Shown piece after piece: positions 1-9,379 of a stretch of DNA of 64,000 bases. Positions within the stretch are counted from its first letter, which is position 1. Every line of letters starts with the position of its first letter. The notes below the pieces were generated by a model, which was given only the letters and a program-made list of their open reading frames with translations, was not told the DNA's origin and ran no database searches. Position numbers and translations under genes: made by a program. The DNA is from Sinorhizobium sp. RAC02. Its GTDB lineage: Bacteria > Pseudomonadota > Alphaproteobacteria > Rhizobiales > Rhizobiaceae. The stretch lies in contig NZ_CP016450.1 of the NCBI RefSeq assembly GCF_001713395.1, forward strand, positions 3,378,501 through 3,442,500, written 5' to 3'.

Positions 1-57
1 CCCGGCCTGCCGGACCTGGTCTATACGCCGCGCTTCCTGAAGGACGCGAGCAGATGA
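1..57 (+). CDS. cobJ: precorrin-3B C17-methyltransferase, C-terminal end only
   Basis: Only the last 18 codons lie in the window, ending with TGA at 55-57. The tail PDLVYTPRF matches, from memory, the C-terminus of CobJ from the aerobic cobalamin pathway. Its place just before cobK, cobL and cobM fits the classical cob order. CobJ methylates C-17 and contracts the corrin ring. The last 37 bases overlap the 3' end of cobK on the other strand. The identification rests on a short tail plus context. Confidence 0.7.
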   Translation, partial: PGLPDLVYTPRFLKDASR

Positions 58-791
58 TCGGTAAGCCGGACCGCATCCTCGACCGTCTCTGCGTGGTGGC
101 CGCTTTCGCTGGCCGCCCGCTCGACGAGTATGACGGGGAGGCCGAGAATACGCGCGGCGACGATCTTGCCGTAGGTGGCGTCGCCGCCGGAATTCTTGCT
201 GACGATGACATCGATGCGCTGTTGCCGCAGCAGGTCCACTTCCGCCTCGACGGCGAAGGGACCGCGGGCGAGCAGGTATTCGACGCTCGGTGCCTCCATC
301 GGCGGATCGACCGGATCGACGCTGCGCACGAGATAGTGGTGCTGAGGTGCTGCGTCGAAGGCTCTCGCCTCCTGCCGGCCGATGGCAAGAAAGACGCGGC
401 GCGGCTGCACACCCAAGGCGGTAACGGCCTCTTCGATGGAGGTCCGGCGGATCCAGCGATCACCCTCCGTCTCCTCCCAGCCGCGCCGTTCCAGCCGCAG
501 CAGCGGAATATTCGCCGCAGCGCTTGCTGCACGGGCATTGGCCGAAATTTGTCTCGCGAAGGGATGGGTCGCATCGATCACGAGCTCGATGGCATGCTCA
601 TCGAGATAGGCCGCAAGCCCCGGTACGCCGCCGAAACCACCGATGCGCACGGGCACGGGCTGCGGCGCGGGATCGACGGTCCGGCCGGCAAGCGAGAGCG
701 TGACGGCAAGATCGGTTCGGCCGGCAAGGCGGCCGGCAAGGTCGCGGGCTTCCGTCGTGCCGCCCAGTATGAGGATGCGTCGCTTGTCCAC
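21..791 (-). CDS. cobK: precorrin-6A reductase
   Basis: This 256-residue protein is the size of CobK, the NADPH-dependent reductase that converts precorrin-6A (precorrin-6x) to precorrin-6B in aerobic cobalamin synthesis. The N-terminus has the CobK/CbiJ nucleotide-binding start ILGGTTEARDLA. Later, VIDATHPFA and the C-terminal VSKNSGG are typical of the family. The start codon is GTG at 791-789. The gene is antisense to its pathway neighbours. Its 3' end overlaps cobJ by 37 bases, and its start overlaps the start of cobL. Any transcript from cobJ into cobL would therefore be antisense to all of cobK. Confidence 0.9.
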   Translation of the reverse strand: MDKRRILILGGTTEARDLAGRLAGRTDLAVTLSLAGRTVDPAPQPVPVRIGGFGGVPGLAAYLDEHAIELVIDATHPFARQISANARAASAAANIPLLRLERRGWEETEGDRWIRRTSIEEAVTALGVQPRRVFLAIGRQEARAFDAAPQHHYLVRSVDPVDPPMEAPSVEYLLARGPFAVEAEVDLLRQQRIDVIVSKNSGGDATYGKIVAARILGLPVILVERAASESGHHAETVEDAVRLTDHLLASFRKRGV

Positions 792-2040
792 GCCTGATCA
801 AATCCCCCCGCAAGCCGCCCCCTGGCTTTCCATCGTCGGGATCGGCGAGGACGGTCTAGCGGGTCTCGGTGACGAGGCCAAGGCCGCAATTGCCGCCGCC
901 GAGCTGGTTTTCGGCGGCACACGGCATCTGGAACTCGCCGATGCGGCGATCCGGGGCGAGCGCCATGGCTGGTTGTCCCCGTTCGAGCGTTCGGTCGATG
1001 CCGTGCTGTCAGTCCGGGACCGGCCGGTCGTCGTGCTGGCCTCGGGCGATCCGTTTTTCTACGGCGTCGGCGTCACGTTGTCCCGTCGCATCGCGCGGGC
1101 CGAAATGCGCGTCTTTCCGGCGCCGTCGTCGTTCAGTCTTGCGGCTTCCCGCATGGGCTGGGCGCTTCAGGATACGCTTTGCCTTTCGCTGCATGGCCGC
1201 CCCATCGATCTCATTCGCCCGCACCTGCATCCAGGCAGCCGCATTCTTGCTCTGACGTCGGACAGTGACGGCCCGGCGGCGCTGGCCGCATTGCTCGCGG
1301 AAAACGGCTTTGGCGCCTCGACGCTCACCGTTCTCGAAGCGCTCGGCGGCGCGCGGGAGCGGCTGAGCAGCCATCGGGCGGAGACCTTTGCACTTACGGA
1401 TGCCGATATGCTGAATGTTTGCGCCGTGGAGGTTGTGGCTGGCAGTGCCGCACGGGTCCTCGCCTATACGCCCGGTCTCGATGATGGTTTGTTCGAGCAT
1501 GACGGGCAGATCACCAAGCGCGAAGTCCGCGCGCTGACCCTCTCCGCGCTGGCGCCGAAGCGGGGCGAATCGCTGTGGGATGTCGGCGCCGGCTCGGGAT
1601 CGATCGGCATCGAGTGGATGCTGGCCGACCCCTCGCTTCGCGCCATCGCGATCGAGGGAAACACCGAACGCGCCGCCCGCATCCGCCGCAATGCCAACAA
1701 TTTCGGCGTGCCGGGCCTTTCGGTCGTCGAGGGCGCGGCGCCGGCAGCGCTTGCCGGGCTTGCTGCGCCGGATGCCGTCTTCATTGGCGGCGGCGGCAGC
1801 GAGGCGGGGGTGATGGAGGCGGCGATTGGCGGCCTGAAGGCCGGCGGTCGGCTCGTCGCCAATGCGGTGACGACGGAAATGGAAGTGGTGCTGCTTGCGC
1901 ACCATGCGCGGCTTGGCGGCGCGTTGACCCGCATCGATGTCACGCGGGCCTCACCCATCGGGCAGATGACGGGCTGGCGGCCCGCCATGCCGGTCACGCA
2001 ATGGAGCTGGGTCAAGCCGGCTAAACAAATTGAGGAATAA
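784..2040 (+). CDS. cobL: precorrin-6Y C5,15-methyltransferase (decarboxylating)
   Basis: CobL is a fused enzyme. An N-terminal CbiE-type tetrapyrrole methylase (about residues 12-210) methylates C-5 and C-15. A C-terminal CbiT-type Rossmann methyltransferase follows, with SAM motif [12 protein letters not shown] near residues 265-276, and also decarboxylates the C-12 acetate. The frame stays open upstream to 643, but that stretch is antisense cobK and reads as arginine-rich noise. I prefer TTG at 784. GAGG lies nine bases upstream, and the resulting 418-residue protein has a short leader before [12 protein letters not shown], as in characterised CobL. ATG at 775 is an alternative. The stop is one base before the cobM start. 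Confidence 0.92.
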   Translation: MSTPDQIPPQAAPWLSIVGIGEDGLAGLGDEAKAAIAAAELVFGGTRHLELADAAIRGERHGWLSPFERSVDAVLSVRDRPVVVLASGDPFFYGVGVTLSRRIARAEMRVFPAPSSFSLAASRMGWALQDTLCLSLHGRPIDLIRPHLHPGSRILALTSDSDGPAALAALLAENGFGASTLTVLEALGGARERLSSHRAETFALTDADMLNVCAVEVVAGSAARVLAYTPGLDDGLFEHDGQITKREVRALTLSALAPKRGESLWDVGAGSGSIGIEWMLADPSLRAIAIEGNTERAARIRRNANNFGVPGLSVVEGAAPAALAGLAAPDAVFIGGGGSEAGVMEAAIGGLKAGGRLVANAVTTEMEVVLLAHHARLGGALTRIDVTRASPIGQMTGWRPAMPVTQWSWVKPAKQIEE

Positions 2041-2041
2041 T

Positions 2042-2803
2042 ATGATCGTTCATTTCATCGGCGCCGGTCCCGGTGCTGCCGACCTCATCACCGTGCGTGG
2101 GCGTGACCTGATCGGCAAGTGCCCGGTCTGCCTCTATGCCGGTTCCATCGTCTCGCCGGAGCTTCTGCAATATTGCCCGCCGGGCGCGCGCATCGTCGAC
2201 ACGGCGCCGCTATCGCTCGACGAGATCGAGGCCGAATTCTTGCGCGCGGCGCAGGCGGGCGAGGACGTGGCGCGGCTGCATTCCGGCGATCTTTCCGTCT
2301 GGAGCGCCGTTGCCGAGCAGGTCCGCCGGCTCGAAAACCACGGGCTGACCTATACGATGACCCCGGGCGTGCCGTCCTTTGCCGCGGCCGCCGCCGCACT
2401 CGGTCGCGAACTCACCATTCCGGCCGTCGCGCAGAGCCTCGTGCTCACCCGCGTCTCCGGCCGCGCCTCGCCCATGCCGAACCGCGAGACGCTGGAGAAC
2501 TTTGGTGCGACAGGCGCCACATTGGCCATCCATCTGGCCATTCACGCCCTGGACAAGGTGGTCGAAGACCTTACCCCGCTCTACGGCGCCGATTGCCCGG
2601 TGGCGATCGTCGTGAAAGCCTCCTGGCTCGATGAGCGCGTGGTGCGCAGCACGTTGGCCGATATCGTGGCGAAAGTTGCCGAAGAACCGATCGAGCGCAC
2701 GGCGCTGATCTTCGTCGGCCGCGCATTGGCGGCCACGGATTTTCGTGAAAGCTCGCTCTACGATCCCACCTACCAACGGCGTTTCCGCGGCCGGGGCGAT
2801 TAG
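2042..2803 (+). CDS. cobM: precorrin-4 C11-methyltransferase
   Basis: CobM uses SAM to methylate C-11 of precorrin-4. The protein has 253 residues and is a single tetrapyrrole-methylase domain. It begins with the [16 protein letters not shown] glycine loop and carries [11 protein letters not shown] and [15 protein letters not shown], both characteristic of CobM/CbiF. ATG at 2042 is preceded by GAGGA at 2032-2036. A TTG at 2030 in the same frame overlaps the cobL end and is less likely. The gene follows cobL with a one-base gap, so the two are almost certainly cotranscribed. Its stop overlaps the convergent LysR gene by four bases. Confidence 0.93.
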   Translation: MIVHFIGAGPGAADLITVRGRDLIGKCPVCLYAGSIVSPELLQYCPPGARIVDTAPLSLDEIEAEFLRAAQAGEDVARLHSGDLSVWSAVAEQVRRLENHGLTYTMTPGVPSFAAAAAALGRELTIPAVAQSLVLTRVSGRASPMPNRETLENFGATGATLAIHLAIHALDKVVEDLTPLYGADCPVAIVVKASWLDERVVRSTLADIVAKVAEEPIERTALIFVGRALAATDFRESSLYDPTYQRRFRGRGD

Positions 2804-3678
2804 GTCGGCAGAAGCGCTTCCAAAGCGAGCGACGCCTTGGAGCGGTAACGCTCCTTGTGCCGGAGCAGGCGAAAGGCGCGCTCCGGCAGGTCGAAGGCGA
2901 TGCGGGCCAGCCGGCCCGATGCCAGGTCGTCCGCGACGGCCAGTTCGGAAATCGCGGTCAATGCGCCGCCGGCAAGCACGGCGCTGCGCACGGCTTCGTT
3001 CGACGGCAGGGAAAGTGTGATGTCGAGAGATGCCTCGTCCACGCCGCGCGCCGCCAGCGCAGCGGTCAGGGCGCCGCGTGTGCCGGAGCCCGCTTCGCGC
3101 AGAACCCAGTGCGCCGCCAAAAGATCGGCCGGCTCGACCGGTTTGCCCAAGAGTGGATGGCCGGCCGGCGCAACCACCACGACGCGGTCGCGCGCGACGG
3201 TCCGCTGCGAGAGGGCAGGATGGTCGATTGCGCCTTCGACGAATCCGAGTTCCACCCGCCCCTCGAGCACGGCCTCGGCAACTTGCTCCGTGTTGCCGCT
3301 GCCCACGCGCATGTCGATGGCCGGATAGGCCGCGTGGAAGCTTATGAGCAGCGGGGGCAGCCAGTAGGCGCCGACCGTCTGGCTGGCGGCAAGCGTCAGC
3401 GTGCCGCGCTTGAGGCCGCCGATTTCGGTGAGGAAGAGATCCGTGCTTTCGGCCCGTGCCAGCGTGGCCCTGGCTTCCGGCAGGAAGGCATGGCCTGTCT
3501 CCGTCAGTTCGATCCGCCGGCCGGTCCGGTGAAATAGCGCGATGCCGTAGCGCTCCTCCACGACGCGGATCGCCGAGCTGACGGCGGAGGGCGTGAGATT
3601 CAGCGCCTCGGCGGCCTGCGTGAGATGCTCGCGCTCCGCCACGGCGACGAAGATACGGAGCTGTTCGAGCGTCATCAT
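2800..3678 (-). CDS. LysR-family transcriptional regulator (YeiE-like)
   Basis: This is a typical LysR regulator of 292 residues. A winged helix-turn-helix at residues 3-60 includes [21 protein letters not shown] periplasmic-binding-like effector domain from about residue 90 begins [17 protein letters not shown]. It is divergent from the YeiH-type membrane gene, and LysR-yeiH pairs (YeiE-YeiH) are widespread, so it probably controls that neighbour and itself. Two in-frame ATGs (3678 and 3675) are both possible. The stop overlaps the end of cobM. The effector is not evident from sequence. Confidence 0.88.
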   Translation of the reverse strand: MMTLEQLRIFVAVAEREHLTQAAEALNLTPSAVSSAIRVVEERYGIALFHRTGRRIELTETGHAFLPEARATLARAESTDLFLTEIGGLKRGTLTLAASQTVGAYWLPPLLISFHAAYPAIDMRVGSGNTEQVAEAVLEGRVELGFVEGAIDHPALSQRTVARDRVVVVAPAGHPLLGKPVEPADLLAAHWVLREAGSGTRGALTAALAARGVDEASLDITLSLPSNEAVRSAVLAGGALTAISELAVADDLASGRLARIAFDLPERAFRLLRHKERYRSKASLALEALLPT

Positions 3679-3681
3679 ATG

Positions 3682-3696
3682 TTCGATCCAATCGAA
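3682..3696. promoter_or_regulatory. candidate LysR operator between regulator and yeiH-like gene
   Basis: A perfect inverted repeat TTCGAT-CCA-ATCGAA lies four bases upstream of the LysR start and about 60 bases before the yeiH-like start. It sits inside a looser dyad, ATGTTcga...gaAACAT. LysR regulators usually bind T-N11-A dyads in such divergent intergenic regions. Assignment to this LysR is inference from position. Confidence 0.45.
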
Positions 3697-3753
3697 TGAA
3701 ACATCCGATACTTACTGATGGATTGAATGGAGTTTCAAGCGCATCGTTGGCGC

Positions 3754-4788
3754 ATGGAAAATTTATCTAACAGAAGAGCATTTCTTGGAACGCGGGCACT
3801 GCTGCCGGGTGTCGTCCTGGCCGGCCTGGTTTCTGGCCTTGCGGTGCTTGCCGAGCACCTGGAAGCGCGCCTGACAGGCGGGGCCTGGATCGAGGCCCTG
3901 GTGCTGGCCATCCTGATCGGCGCGGTGTTGCGGCTGTTTTTGCGTCAACCCGCCCGTTTCGATCCCGGCATTGTCTTTTCGGCAAAGTACTTTCTCGAAG
4001 TGGCCATCGTCCTGCTCGGTGCGAGCGTCAGTGCTGCGGCGATCGGTGGCATGGGCATTTCGCTGATCGGTGCCATTGCCGTGGTTGTGGGGGCGGTTCT
4101 CATGACGAGTTACGGGATAGGGCGCTGGCTTGGCCTGTCCCGCTCCGTTGCGCTGCTGGTAGCCTGCGGCAACTCGATCTGCGGCAATTCCGCGATTGCC
4201 GCGACGGCGCCCGTCATCCACGCTGACGCCGAGGATGTCGCCTCGTCGATTGCGTTCACCGCCGTGCTCGGCATGATCACCGTGCTGCTCCTGCCGGTGC
4301 TAGTGCCGCTACTCGGCCTTTCGGCGACGGGTTACGGTGTGATGGCGGGCATGACGGTCTATGCGGTGCCGCAGGTGCTGGCGGCGACCGCGCCGGTCTC
4401 CGCCCTCAGCATCCAGATCGGCACCTTCGTCAAGCTCGTGCGCGTGCTGATGCTGGGGCCGGTGATCTTCCTCCTGTCCTGTGCTTCGGCGGGGGCGACG
4501 GGGCGCAGGCCCGCACTGTACCGGCTCGTGCCGTGGTTCATCCTCGGGTTTCTCGCCATGCTGACTGCCCGCAGTGTCGGCCTTGTCGATGCCGCCATGG
4601 CGGGCGCGATGGGTGAGGTCGCGACGGTGCTGACCATTCTTTCCATGGCCGCACTCGGCCTCGGCATCGACCTGAAGCGCGTGATGCGCGCGGGACCGCG
4701 GGTGACGGCCGCGGTCGTGCTGTCGCTCGGCGTGCTGGTTCTCGCCAGCTACGCCATGGTGCTCGCCCTCAACCTTGCGACGGCCTGA
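3754..4788 (+). CDS. YeiH/UPF0324 family membrane protein, putative sulfate exporter
   Basis: This is a 344-residue, very hydrophobic protein with about ten membrane helices. The family hallmark LLVACGNSICGNSAIAATAP lies near residues 128-147. The family is usually annotated as putative sulfate exporters, but the substrate is not proven. An in-frame ATG at 3727 would add nine residues. I chose 3754 because the distance to the first LLPG helix then matches other YeiH proteins; neither start has a clear ribosome site. It is divergent from a LysR gene, and its stop is one base from the convergent metH stop. Confidence 0.85.
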   Translation: MENLSNRRAFLGTRALLPGVVLAGLVSGLAVLAEHLEARLTGGAWIEALVLAILIGAVLRLFLRQPARFDPGIVFSAKYFLEVAIVLLGASVSAAAIGGMGISLIGAIAVVVGAVLMTSYGIGRWLGLSRSVALLVACGNSICGNSAIAATAPVIHADAEDVASSIAFTAVLGMITVLLLPVLVPLLGLSATGYGVMAGMTVYAVPQVLAATAPVSALSIQIGTFVKLVRVLMLGPVIFLLSCASAGATGRRPALYRLVPWFILGFLAMLTARSVGLVDAAMAGAMGEVATVLTILSMAALGLGIDLKRVMRAGPRVTAAVVLSLGVLVLASYAMVLALNLATA

Positions 4789-4789
4789 C

Positions 4790-7700
4790 TCAGGCCGCGT
4801 TTTCCCGCACCGGTGCCGGCACGTAGTTGAGCACCGGTCCGAGCCAGCGTTCCACTTCGACGACTGGCATATCCTTACGCCGCGCGTAGTCTTCCACCTG
4901 GTCGCGCTCCACCTTGGCGACGCCGAAATAATAGCTTTCGGGCGACGCTATGTAGAGACCGGAGACGGAGGAGCCGGGCCACATGGCGAAGCTTTCGGTC
5001 AAAGTCACGCCGATTTCCTTTTCCGCGTCGAGCAGGCGGAACAGTGCCGTCTTTTCCGTATGATCCGGTTGAGCCGGATAGCCGGGAGCAGGGCGGATGC
5101 CGGCATAGGGCTCGCCAATGAGGTCGGTCGGAGCAAAGGTCTCGTCCGCCGCATAACCCCAGAGTTCCTTGCGCACCACTTCATGCATGCGTTCGGCAAA
5201 CGCTTCGGCGAAACGGTCAGCGAGCGCTTTCACCAGAATCGAGTTGTAGTCGTCGTTCGCCCGCTCGAAGCGCTCGGCAATGGCGATCTCGCCGATGCCG
5301 GCCGTCACGACGAAGCCGCCGAGATAATCCTGCTTGCCGCTGTTAACGGGTGCGACGAAATCGGAGAGTGCGACGTTCGGCCGGCCGTCGCGTTTGGAAA
5401 GCTGCTGGCGCAGCGTGAAGAAGGTCGCAAGCTCCGTGTTGCGCGCCTCGTCGGTGAAGAGGCGGATGTCGTCGCCCACCGTGCCGGCCGGCCAGAAGCC
5501 GATGACGGCTTTCGGCGTGAACCACTTTTCCGAAATGATCTTTTCCAGCATCGCCTGCGCATCGGCAAAGAGCTGGCGGGCCGCCGGTCCCTGCTTCTCG
5601 TCATCGAGGATTTTCGGAAAGACGCCTTTCAGCTCCCAGGTCTGGAAGAAGGGTGTCCAGTCGATGTAACGGGCGAGATCGGCGAGGTCCCAATCCTGCC
5701 AGACGCGGGTGCCGAGGAAGGAGGGTGTCTTCGGCTGGTAGGCGGACCAGTCGGCCTTGAAGGCGTTGTCACGCGCCTTGGCAATCGGCAGGCGCTGCTT
5801 TTCCGCCTCGCTGCGGGCATGGGCATCGGCGACCTTGCGGTATTCGGCCTTCAGCGTCTCGACGTAACCGGGCTTCATCTCGGCCGACAACAGACTGCCG
5901 ACCACGCCGACGGCGCGGCTGGCATCGGTGACATAGACGGTCTGGCCGCGGTCGTAGCGCGGATGGATTTTGACGGCGGTGTGCACGCGGCTCGTCGTCG
6001 CGCCGCCGATGAGGAGGGGAATGTCGAAACCCTCGCGCTCCATTTCATTGGCGACATGCACCATCTCGTCAAGCGAGGGCGTGATCAGGCCGGACAGGCC
6101 GATGATATCGACCTTTTCGGCCTTCGCCGTCTCGAGGATCTTCGCCGCCGGCACCATGACGCCGAGATCGATGATCTCGTAATTGTTGCAGGCGAGCACG
6201 ACGCCGACGATGTTCTTGCCGATATCGTGCACATCGCCCTTGACGGTCGCCATCAGGATTTTTCCCGCACTCTGGCGCTCACCGCTGCCGCCATTGGCAA
6301 GCTTTTCGGCCTCCATGTAGGGCAGCAGCACGGCGACGGCCTGCTTCATCACGCGGGCGGATTTCACGACTTGCGGCAGGAACATCTTGCCGGCGCCGAA
6401 CAGGTCGCCGACGACGTTCATTCCGGCCATCAAGGGGCCTTCTATGACGTGCAGCGGGCGTTCCGCATTCTGCCGGGCCTCTTCCGTGTCGGCCTCGACG
6501 AATTCGGTGATGCCGTTGACGAGGGCGTGTTCGAGGCGTTTTTCAACCGCCCAGTCGCGCCAGGCGAGGTCGCGCTCCTTGGCTTCCTTGCCGGCCGTGC
6601 CCTTGAAGCGTTCGGCGATCTCCAGCATGCGCTCGGTCGCGGTGCCGCCGCCCTTCGGTGCGCGATTCAGCACCACGTCCTCGCAGGCCTCACGCAGGTC
6701 GGCCTCGATCGTGTCGTAGACGGCGAGCTGGCCGGCATTGACGATGCCCATGTCCATGCCCGCCTGGATGGCGTGATAGAGGAAGACCGCGTGCATCGCC
6801 TCGCGCACCGGCTCGTTGCCGCGGAACGAGAAGGAGAGATTGGAGACGCCGCCCGAGATATGGGCATGCGGCAGGGTGGCGGTGATTTCGGCGGTCGCTT
6901 CGATGAAGTCGACACCGTAATTGTCGTGCTCCTCGATGCCGGTGGCGACGGCAAAGATGTTCGGGTCGAAGACGATGTCTTCCGGCGCAAGGCCGGCGAC
7001 TTCGGTCAAGAGCTTGTAGGCGCGGGTGCAGATATCCACCTTGCGCGCCCTGGTGTCGGCCTGCCCGGTCTCGTCGAACGCCATGACGACGACGGCGGCG
7101 CCATAGGCGCGCACGAGCTTCGCGTGGTGCAGGAAGGCTTCCTCGCCTTCCTTCAGCGAGATCGAGTTGACCAGCGGTTTGCCCTGCACGCATTTCAGGC
7201 CGGCCTCGATCACCTCCCATTTCGAACTGTCGATCATCAGGGGGACGCGGGCGATATCCGGCTCGGCGGCGATGAGATTGACGTATTCCGTCATGGCCCT
7301 GGCTGAATCGATCAGGCCCTCGTCCATGTTGATGTCGATGATCTGCGCGCCGTTCGCCACCTGGTCGCGGGCGACGTCGAGCGCGGCCGCATAGTCGCCG
7401 GCGGTGATCAGCTTGCGGAATTTCGCCGAGCCCGTGACGTTGGTGCGCTCGCCCACGTTCACGAAGGGAATGGCGTCGGTCAGCGTGAAGGGTTCGAGGC
7501 CGGAAAGCCGCATATGGCGCGGGATGTCGGGGATTTCGCGTGGGCTATGGCGGGCGGCGGCGGCGGCGACGGCGCGGATATGGTCCGGCGTCGAGCCGCA
7601 GCAGCCGCCGACGATGTTGACCAGCCCATCGCGCATGAAGCCTTCGATCTGGGCGGCCATCTCGCCGGGCGTTTCATCATACTGGCCGAAGGCGTTCGGC

Positions 7701-8581
7701 AGGCCGGCATTGGGATAGGCGCAGACGAAGGTTTGCGCGACGGAGGAGATTTCGGCGAGATGGGCGCGCATGGCATTGGCGCCGAGCGCGCAGTTGAGGC
7801 CGATCGAGAAGGGGTCGGCGTGGCGCACCGAGTTCCAGAAGGCTTCCGGCGTCTGGCCGGACAGCGTGCGGCCGGAAAGATCGGTGATTGTGCCTGATAT
7901 CATGACGGGCAGGTCGATGCCCTTTTCCTCGAAGACTTCGCGGGTGGCGAAGATCGCGGCCTTGGCGTTCAGCGTGTCGAAGATCGTCTCGATCAGGATG
8001 ATGTCGGCGCCACCATCGATGAGGCCACGCAGCTGGTCGGCATAGGCGAGGCGCAGGTCATCGAAGGAGACGGCGCGGTAGCCGGGATTGTTGACGTCGG
8101 GCGAGATGGAGGCGGTGCGGTTGGTCGGGCCGAGCGCGCCGGCGACGAAGCGGCGGCGGCCGTCCTTTTCCTGTGCGCGCAGGCCGGCGCGCCGCGCAAG
8201 GCGCGCACCGTCGCGGTTCAGTTCATAGACCATGTCCTCCATGCCGTAATCGGCCTGGGCGATGGTGGTGGAGGAGAAGGTGTTGGTTTCGAGAATATCG
8301 GCGCCGGCCAGCGCATAGCGGTAATGAATGTCCTCGATCGCGCCCGGCTGGGTCAGCGTCAACAGGTCGTTGTTGCCCTGCTGGTGGCAGGCGCAATCGC
8401 CGAAGCGGTCGCCGCGGAAATCGTCCTCGACGAGCTTGAGCGTCTGGATTTCCGTGCCCATGGCGCCGTCGAGCACCAGGATGCGCTCGCGCGCGGCTTT
8501 TTGCAGGGCTGCGAGGATCTCGCGGCCGTCGCGTCGCGGCAGTTCGGGGCCGAACAGGGTGTCCAGGTGCGATTTGGCCAT
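4790..8581 (-). CDS. metH: cobalamin-dependent methionine synthase
   Basis: MetH transfers a methyl group from 5-methyltetrahydrofolate to homocysteine through methylcobalamin. All four modules are present in 1,263 residues. The homocysteine module (about 20-340) has zinc ligands in [10 protein letters not shown] and [11 protein letters not shown] pterin-binding domain (about 350-620) follows. The cobalamin domain (about 640-890) has the DxHxxG motif in GDVHDIGKN. The C-terminal SAM reactivation domain carries RPAPGYPA and YFGVAK. I chose ATG at 8581 because GGAGGG lies 6-8 bases upstream; an in-frame start at 8605 lacks one. A cobalamin riboswitch, a 71-codon gene and a 20-bp palindrome lie upstream. 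It sits near cobK, cobL and cobM. Confidence 0.97.
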   Translation of the reverse strand: MAKSHLDTLFGPELPRRDGREILAALQKAARERILVLDGAMGTEIQTLKLVEDDFRGDRFGDCACHQQGNNDLLTLTQPGAIEDIHYRYALAGADILETNTFSSTTIAQADYGMEDMVYELNRDGARLARRAGLRAQEKDGRRRFVAGALGPTNRTASISPDVNNPGYRAVSFDDLRLAYADQLRGLIDGGADIILIETIFDTLNAKAAIFATREVFEEKGIDLPVMISGTITDLSGRTLSGQTPEAFWNSVRHADPFSIGLNCALGANAMRAHLAEISSVAQTFVCAYPNAGLPNAFGQYDETPGEMAAQIEGFMRDGLVNIVGGCCGSTPDHIRAVAAAAARHSPREIPDIPRHMRLSGLEPFTLTDAIPFVNVGERTNVTGSAKFRKLITAGDYAAALDVARDQVANGAQIIDINMDEGLIDSARAMTEYVNLIAAEPDIARVPLMIDSSKWEVIEAGLKCVQGKPLVNSISLKEGEEAFLHHAKLVRAYGAAVVVMAFDETGQADTRARKVDICTRAYKLLTEVAGLAPEDIVFDPNIFAVATGIEEHDNYGVDFIEATAEITATLPHAHISGGVSNLSFSFRGNEPVREAMHAVFLYHAIQAGMDMGIVNAGQLAVYDTIEADLREACEDVVLNRAPKGGGTATERMLEIAERFKGTAGKEAKERDLAWRDWAVEKRLEHALVNGITEFVEADTEEARQNAERPLHVIEGPLMAGMNVVGDLFGAGKMFLPQVVKSARVMKQAVAVLLPYMEAEKLANGGSGERQSAGKILMATVKGDVHDIGKNIVGVVLACNNYEIIDLGVMVPAAKILETAKAEKVDIIGLSGLITPSLDEMVHVANEMEREGFDIPLLIGGATTSRVHTAVKIHPRYDRGQTVYVTDASRAVGVVGSLLSAEMKPGYVETLKAEYRKVADAHARSEAEKQRLPIAKARDNAFKADWSAYQPKTPSFLGTRVWQDWDLADLARYIDWTPFFQTWELKGVFPKILDDEKQGPAARQLFADAQAMLEKIISEKWFTPKAVIGFWPAGTVGDDIRLFTDEARNTELATFFTLRQQLSKRDGRPNVALSDFVAPVNSGKQDYLGGFVVTAGIGEIAIAERFERANDDYNSILVKALADRFAEAFAERMHEVVRKELWGYAADETFAPTDLIGEPYAGIRPAPGYPAQPDHTEKTALFRLLDAEKEIGVTLTESFAMWPGSSVSGLYIASPESYYFGVAKVERDQVEDYARRKDMPVVEVERWLGPVLNYVPAPVRENAA

Positions 8582-8620
8582 GGCAAAGCCCTCCGGTGCA
8601 ATCATACTGCATCGGAAGTC

Positions 8621-8640
8621 ACATAAAGATATCTTTATGT
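8621..8640. promoter_or_regulatory. 20-bp perfect palindrome before metH, candidate repressor operator
   Basis: ACATAAAGATATCTTTATGT is an exact 20-base palindrome 40 bases upstream of the metH start. Reading toward metH, it overlaps a TTGACA hexamer (8643-8638), so a bound protein would block that element. The sequence class resembles operators of ArsR-type methionine/SAH regulators (SahR/SamR group) in Proteobacteria, as I remember them. No such regulator is encoded in the window. Confidence 0.6.
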
Positions 8641-8666
8641 CAATATGCGTTTATGCGAACGACGCG

Positions 8667-8882
8667 TCAGTGAAGCGGACGGTCTGCACCGGCAAGCGAG
8701 GCGAACAGCGATCGCAGGCGGGCAATATCCGGATCGGCATCCTCATAACGGGAGAGTTTCTGCACCTCCTTCAGTGCCTCGACGGCAAGGTCGGCGCCGC
8801 GCGGTTGCCAGAGCAGCCAGGAGATGAAGACGGATTCCGGCTTTCCGGTGCCGGAGAGGCCGTTGTGATCAAGTGCAAGCAT
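8667..8882 (-). CDS. 71-residue hypothetical protein downstream of the cobalamin riboswitch
   Basis: This short ORF begins MLALDHNGLSGTGKPESV and ends 85 bases before metH. The start is well supported: ATG at 8882 preceded by GGGGAAGAA. The same frame stays open to 8981 (104 codons), but that part is riboswitch leader. The protein is small and soluble, has a WLLWQPRG segment and an acidic C-terminal helix, and lacks a signal peptide or metal motif. I do not recognise the family. Being the first gene after the riboswitch suggests cobalamin-linked expression, but its role is unknown. Confidence 0.65.
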   Translation of the reverse strand: MLALDHNGLSGTGKPESVFISWLLWQPRGADLAVEALKEVQKLSRYEDADPDIARLRSLFASLAGADRPLH

Positions 8883-8887
8883 TTCTT

Positions 8888-8907
8888 CCCCAATCGGTAA
8901 ATTGGGG
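8888..8907 (-). promoter_or_regulatory. hairpin able to hide the ribosome site of the 71-aa gene
   Basis: Read on the minus strand, CCCCAAT-TTACCG-ATTGGGG forms a seven-pair hairpin. Its 3' arm supplies the GGGG of the GGGGAAGAA ribosome site just before the ATG at 8882. A second small hairpin (8935-8948, TCGCC-TTTC-GGCGA) lies between it and the riboswitch. This layout suits translational control by the riboswitch. The regulatory link is inference. Confidence 0.5.
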
Positions 8908-8995
8908 GATGACCGGACGCACGCATGCTGGATTTCGCCGAAAGGCGACAAGCAAGCGCACCACTGGGACACCCCGCCCATGGACGTTTCAAGTA

Positions 8996-9185
8996 TCAGG
9001 GCAGGTCTCCTGGCTCACGGGTCGTCGCCTCTGTCTCGCCTTCCCGGTCCAAAGACCAGTGGCTTTATCGACAGTCGCTCGCCGTTCACAGTTGCGGGGG
9101 CAGCGCCGGTCTTGGCACTCCATCTGGAGCATCGCACCGGCTTCCCTCTTAGCCTCCAAGCCGCATGCGACTCGGAAGACCCTGA
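8996..9185 (-). promoter_or_regulatory. cobalamin riboswitch (adenosylcobalamin aptamer)
   Basis: The minus strand contains the conserved elements in order: GCCGGTGC near the 5' side, GCTGCCCCCGCAACTGTGA in the core, GCCACTG at 9063-9057, and the B12 box AGCCAGGAGACCTGCC at 9015-9000. The closing helix P1 pairs TCAGGG (9185-9180) with CCCTGA (9001-8996), which sets the boundaries. The RNA points leftward toward the 71-aa gene and metH. Cobalamin riboswitches normally lower expression when cobalamin is plentiful. Control of the 71-aa gene is direct by position; control of metH is less certain because metH has its own operator-like site. Confidence 0.93.
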
Positions 9186-9192
9186 CTTCGGC

Positions 9193-9221
9193 AAACTGGC
9201 GTCAGCGCGCCGGCAAGTCAA
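9193..9221 (-). promoter_or_regulatory. candidate promoter of the riboswitch transcript
   Basis: On the minus strand TTGACT (9221-9216) and CAGTTT (9198-9193) are separated by 17 bases. The -10 is a poor match. However, the start point it predicts, near 9186, coincides with the 5' end of riboswitch helix P1, which makes the placement plausible. Confidence 0.4.
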
Positions 9222-9379
9222 TGGTTTTGACTATCATGCACAGGGCGGGAACTTTTTCCGTCACCAGGCATTTGGCTTTCCGCCTGCACCATGCGCAGGT
9301 TCGCCCTTGGGGAGGGATGGGCGATTCACCAAATCCGCAGATGAGGGTCCATGCTGCGCCATCCAGTCCTGTTGACATG

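Noticed and set aside
4775..7306. 843-codon frame antisense to metH
   Set aside because: It is a shadow of metH codon bias, with no ribosome site and no recognisable protein features.
8582..8666. SAM-type riboswitch before metH
   Set aside because: The gap holds a palindrome suited to protein binding but no SAM-I or SAM-II core.
8883..8981. Longer 104-codon version of the 71-aa gene
   Set aside because: The extra codons fall in the riboswitch expression platform, and the internal ATG has the better ribosome site.
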